Shown here: one piece after another, positions 61,863 through 64,000 of the stretch
Numbering within the stretch: the stretch's first letter is position 1
Layout of the letters: every line of letters begins with the position of its first letter
NCBI RefSeq assembly: GCF_002027705.1
Contig: NZ_MBTG01000006.1
Span: forward strand, 62,001-126,000
Source of the DNA: Paenibacillus ferrarius
Lineage (GTDB): Bacteria > Bacillota > Bacilli > Paenibacillales > NBRC-103111
DNA: 64,000 nucleotides
Direction of reading: 5' to 3'
Made by a program: the position numbers and the translations under genes
Notes under the pieces: model-generated
Databases searched by the model: none
What the model was told of the DNA's origin: nothing
The model's input: only the letters and a program-made list of their open reading frames with translations

Positions 61863-62054
61863 GTTAAAAAGCTCCAGATTAGCGAAATCCGAAGAGAATA
61901 GAAGTAAAACAAAGATTTAAATCGTTGTAAGCGAATTTATGAGTGTTTGAGAGGATGGAATTCAGCTTTTTAAGACTTTTCAATCCTTTACTATGGATAA
62001 AGAAGAGAGTAGTATTCAGAACGTACGTTACAACTGAATATTTCGCTTAATTTT
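61863..62054. other. Promoter region of kimA with a small inverted repeat
   Basis: AT-rich DNA that must hold the kimA promoter; no -35/-10 pair is convincing. TATTCAG (62013-62019) and CTGAATA (62034-62040) form an inverted repeat around the palindrome AACGTACGTT, just before the riboswitch. Confidence 0.4.
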
Positions 62055-62190
62055 CTTGATAGAAAAGCGGGGGAACCAATGGTTTCAACGGGGTGAGTAA
62101 GGTCCGTTCTTATGCGACCTTTAGGGCAGATTTCTCGCGGCCCGAACCCGACAGCTAACCTCGTAAGCGATCGTGAGAAAGGAGAACATG
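62055..62190 (+). promoter_or_regulatory. Cyclic-di-AMP riboswitch (ydaO/yuaA class)
   Basis: The conserved ydaO-class blocks are present in order: GGGGGAACC, GGGGTGAGT, then CCCGACAGCTAACCTCGTAA and GAGAAAGGAGAA near the 3' end. This leader class binds cyclic di-AMP and usually turns off potassium-uptake or cell-wall genes. It sits upstream of kimA, a known regulon member, and is directly followed by a terminator hairpin. Confidence 0.93.
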
Positions 62191-62198
62191 TGGCTAAG

Positions 62199-62224
62199 CA
62201 CAAGGTCGATCCTTGTGTTTTTTT
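62199..62224 (+). terminator. Expression-platform terminator of the c-di-AMP riboswitch
   Basis: CACAAGG-TCGAT-CCTTGTG perfect stem followed by T7, between the riboswitch and the kimA start. It should form when the ligand is bound. Confidence 0.9.
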
Positions 62225-62282
62225 GCGTCCTAAATGGGAAAAAAGTACTCAACACTAGGTTAATTTGGGGGAATTTCGCAGC

Positions 62283-64000
62283 ATGACAAGTGATTCACTG
62301 AAAAAAATTGTATTCGGCAAGCCGCTCAAATCGGCAGAACTCGAATCTGAGAAAATGCAGGTCTGGAAGGCACTACCTATTCTATCTTCAGATGCACTCT
62401 CATCGGTAGCATATGGTACGGAACAGATTTTACTTGAGCTTGCAACTGTCGGGATTGCCGCTTTTGCGTTCTCATTGCCGATCGCAATCTCCATTATTGC
62501 GCTGATTACGCTGCTTGTTCTCAGCTATCGCCAAGTGATTGAGGCCTACCCTATGGGTGGTGGCGCCTACATGGTTGCCAAAGAAAATTTAGGCATGGTA
62601 TGGGGGAGACTCACCGGGGTCTCGCTGCTTATTGATTATACGTTAACCGTCGCAGTCTCGATTTCGGCCGGTGTGACGGCGATTACTTCGGCTTTTCCGA
62701 TTACGGTACCTTATATTATACCCATTGCGTTAATCCTTGTTTGGTTGATGGTTTGGCTTAATTTGCGAGGCACATCTGAATCAGGCACCGTTTTTGCGAT
62801 TCCGACTTACTTTTTTATCTTTTGTATTTTATTGCTGATCGGCAAAGGGATTTATGATATGCTGAGCGGCTCGATGAATATGCATGCCATTCATTTCGCA
62901 CCAAGCTCGATGACGAGTTCTTTAACACTGTTCGTGATCCTCAAAGCTTTCTCTTCTGGTTGTTCGGCCGTGACAGGAATCGAGGCGATTTCTGATGCGG
63001 TACCGCATTTCCGTACACCGTCCGTGAAAAATGCCAAGCGCACACTCGCTTCGCTAGGGACTCTACTGGCGATTGTATTTGGCGGCGTGACCTTGCTCAG
63101 CTTGGGCTACGGGATTGTGCCTGATCCGCACGGACATACATCGGTGTTGTCGATGGTGACGGAGCAAGCCTTCGGGCGTGGTACGCTGTATTTTGCCACA
63201 CAAATTGGCACTATGCTGATCTTGGTGTTAGCGGCCAATACGAGCTTCAACGGCTTCCCGATTTTGGCGTCCATTATGGCTCAAGACAAAAACTTTCCAC
63301 GCATGTTCTCCTACCGGGGAGACCGCTTGTCCTTTCATTACGGGATTGTCACATTAGGGGTTCTGGCTAGCATTCTTTTGATTATTTTCAAAGGCAAGAC
63401 CGATGCACTTATTCCTTTATATGCCATTGGCGTCTTTTTATCTTTTACATTGGCTCAAAGCGGCCTGGTCCGCAAATGGTTGAGAGAACGCGTGAAAGGC
63501 TGGGTCGGCAAATCACTTATTAATGGTTTAGGAGGCATTGTCTCTTTTGCCGTGCTGCTGATCTTTTGTTTCACCAAATTCAGCGAAGGCGCTTGGATCG
63601 TCATTATTGTGACGCCAATCCTGCTCTGGCTCATTACGAAGGTGAGTCATCATTACGATGACGTTGCCAAACAACTGCGCATTGATATTGAGCATGAGCG
63701 TGTTTGCACCAAAGAGCCTGTGATTATCGTGCCTGTTGCGGGAATTCACCGCGTTGTTGCGCAATCTTTGAACTATGCCAAATCCTTATCTCCTAACGTC
63801 ATAGCTTTCTATGTATCGTTCTCAGACGAGGATGAAGAAGCGATGCAGGAGAAGTGGGATAAATGGGACCCTGGCGTTCGTCTCGTTGTGTTCAAATCAC
63901 GTTACCGGACGATTCTGAAGCCGCTGGCTGAATTCATCGAACGCATTGATACCCATGTCTCGGATAAACAATCCATTATGGTGATCCTGCCCCAATTTAT
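62283..64000 (+). CDS. kimA: KimA-type potassium transporter (APC family), truncated by the window end
   Basis: The first 572 codons are present; the frame is still open at the window edge. The protein is an APC-superfamily permease: SSVAYGTEQILLEL near residue 43, ALITLLVLSYRQVIEAYPMGGGAYMVAKENLG near 75-105, about 12 helices to about residue 450, then a cytoplasmic USP-like domain (VIIVPVAGIHRVVAQSLNYAKSLSPNVIAFYVSF). This matches KimA (YdaO), the high-affinity K+ importer inhibited by cyclic di-AMP. The ATG at 62283 follows GGGGGAATTTC. The c-di-AMP riboswitch and terminator upstream support both identity and control. Confidence 0.92.
   Translation, partial: MTSDSLKKIVFGKPLKSAELESEKMQVWKALPILSSDALSSVAYGTEQILLELATVGIAAFAFSLPIAISIIALITLLVLSYRQVIEAYPMGGGAYMVAKENLGMVWGRLTGVSLLIDYTLTVAVSISAGVTAITSAFPITVPYIIPIALILVWLMVWLNLRGTSESGTVFAIPTYFFIFCILLLIGKGIYDMLSGSMNMHAIHFAPSSMTSSLTLFVILKAFSSGCSAVTGIEAISDAVPHFRTPSVKNAKRTLASLGTLLAIVFGGVTLLSLGYGIVPDPHGHTSVLSMVTEQAFGRGTLYFATQIGTMLILVLAANTSFNGFPILASIMAQDKNFPRMFSYRGDRLSFHYGIVTLGVLASILLIIFKGKTDALIPLYAIGVFLSFTLAQSGLVRKWLRERVKGWVGKSLINGLGGIVSFAVLLIFCFTKFSEGAWIVIIVTPILLWLITKVSHHYDDVAKQLRIDIEHERVCTKEPVIIVPVAGIHRVVAQSLNYAKSLSPNVIAFYVSFSDEDEEAMQEKWDKWDPGVRLVVFKSRYRTILKPLAEFIERIDTHVSDKQSIMVILPQF

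Noticed and set aside
1..64000. tRNA, rRNA, prophage or complete insertion sequence
   Set aside because: I looked for the usual motifs (cloverleaf arms, transposase DDE motifs, integrases, phage structural genes) and saw none; a tRNAscan or IS search would settle it.

Overview
The window looks like a chromosomal segment of a Gram-positive, spore-former-type Firmicute, most likely Paenibacillus or a close relative. This is inferred from gene content, not from a marker gene. It carries two YesM/YesN-type two-component systems tied to LplB/YtcP-type or CUT1-type sugar ABC transporters, SLH-domain surface proteins, an AdaA/Ogt/AlkA repair locus, a YxiN/DbpA-type helicase and a c-di-AMP riboswitch before kimA. 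No rRNA, tRNA, CRISPR array, prophage or complete insertion sequence is visible.

Layout. 1-2030: P-loop NTPase and serine hydrolase. 2145-9553: first sugar-uptake module (kinase, regulator and binding lipoprotein on minus; two permeases divergent on plus). 9815-14022: second serine hydrolase, a FecCD permease remnant and small conserved or membrane proteins. 14171-18085: SLH surface protein and DEAD-box helicase. 18231-25041: second sugar-uptake module, five genes in one direction. 25042-25853: gene-free tandem-repeat DNA with a candidate cre site. 25854-33039: very large secreted multidomain protein, two drug-efflux-type MFS proteins and a secreted repeat protein. 33168-35507: alkylation-damage repair (AlkA divergent from AdaA and Ogt). 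35508-36215: repeat-rich spacer. 36216-43773: radical SAM protein, AraC regulator divergent from a ThuA protein, two small CBO0543-like membrane proteins, and a secreted protein with an OmpR-type two-component system. 44028-47389: two TerD proteins behind a likely ECF-sigma promoter, then SDR and MarR genes. 47666-50580: cache/PAS kinase with its regulator. 51406-57895: beta-propeller lipoprotein, SLH protein, and a biotin ECF transporter (bioY divergent from an ATPase gene and an ATPase-EcfT fusion) with a BirA-type operator between. 57896-64000: repeat-rich spacers, EcsC protein, NDH-2-like dehydrogenase, and the kimA riboswitch with a truncated kimA.

How genes work together. Neither sugar-uptake module has its own ATPase; Gram-positive CUT1 systems usually share one (MsmX type). 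The repair genes form a standard adaptive-response locus. The biotin and potassium genes each carry a recognisable control element.

The most unusual content is between genes. Four intergenic regions (11349, 35532, 44028, 51021) carry copies of one ~178-179 bp element: four 16-bp hairpins set at 50/51, 61 and 50/51 bp with variable 6-nt loops. Two other regions (35800, 58143) carry a different ~175-bp element with the same four-unit plan: two forward and two inverted ~21-bp motifs at 50, 53/54 and 50 bp. I did not recognise either as a named family. The spacers also hold many mini- and microsatellites (6, 7, 12, 22, 66-67, 86 and 112 bp units), some directly next to or inside genes.
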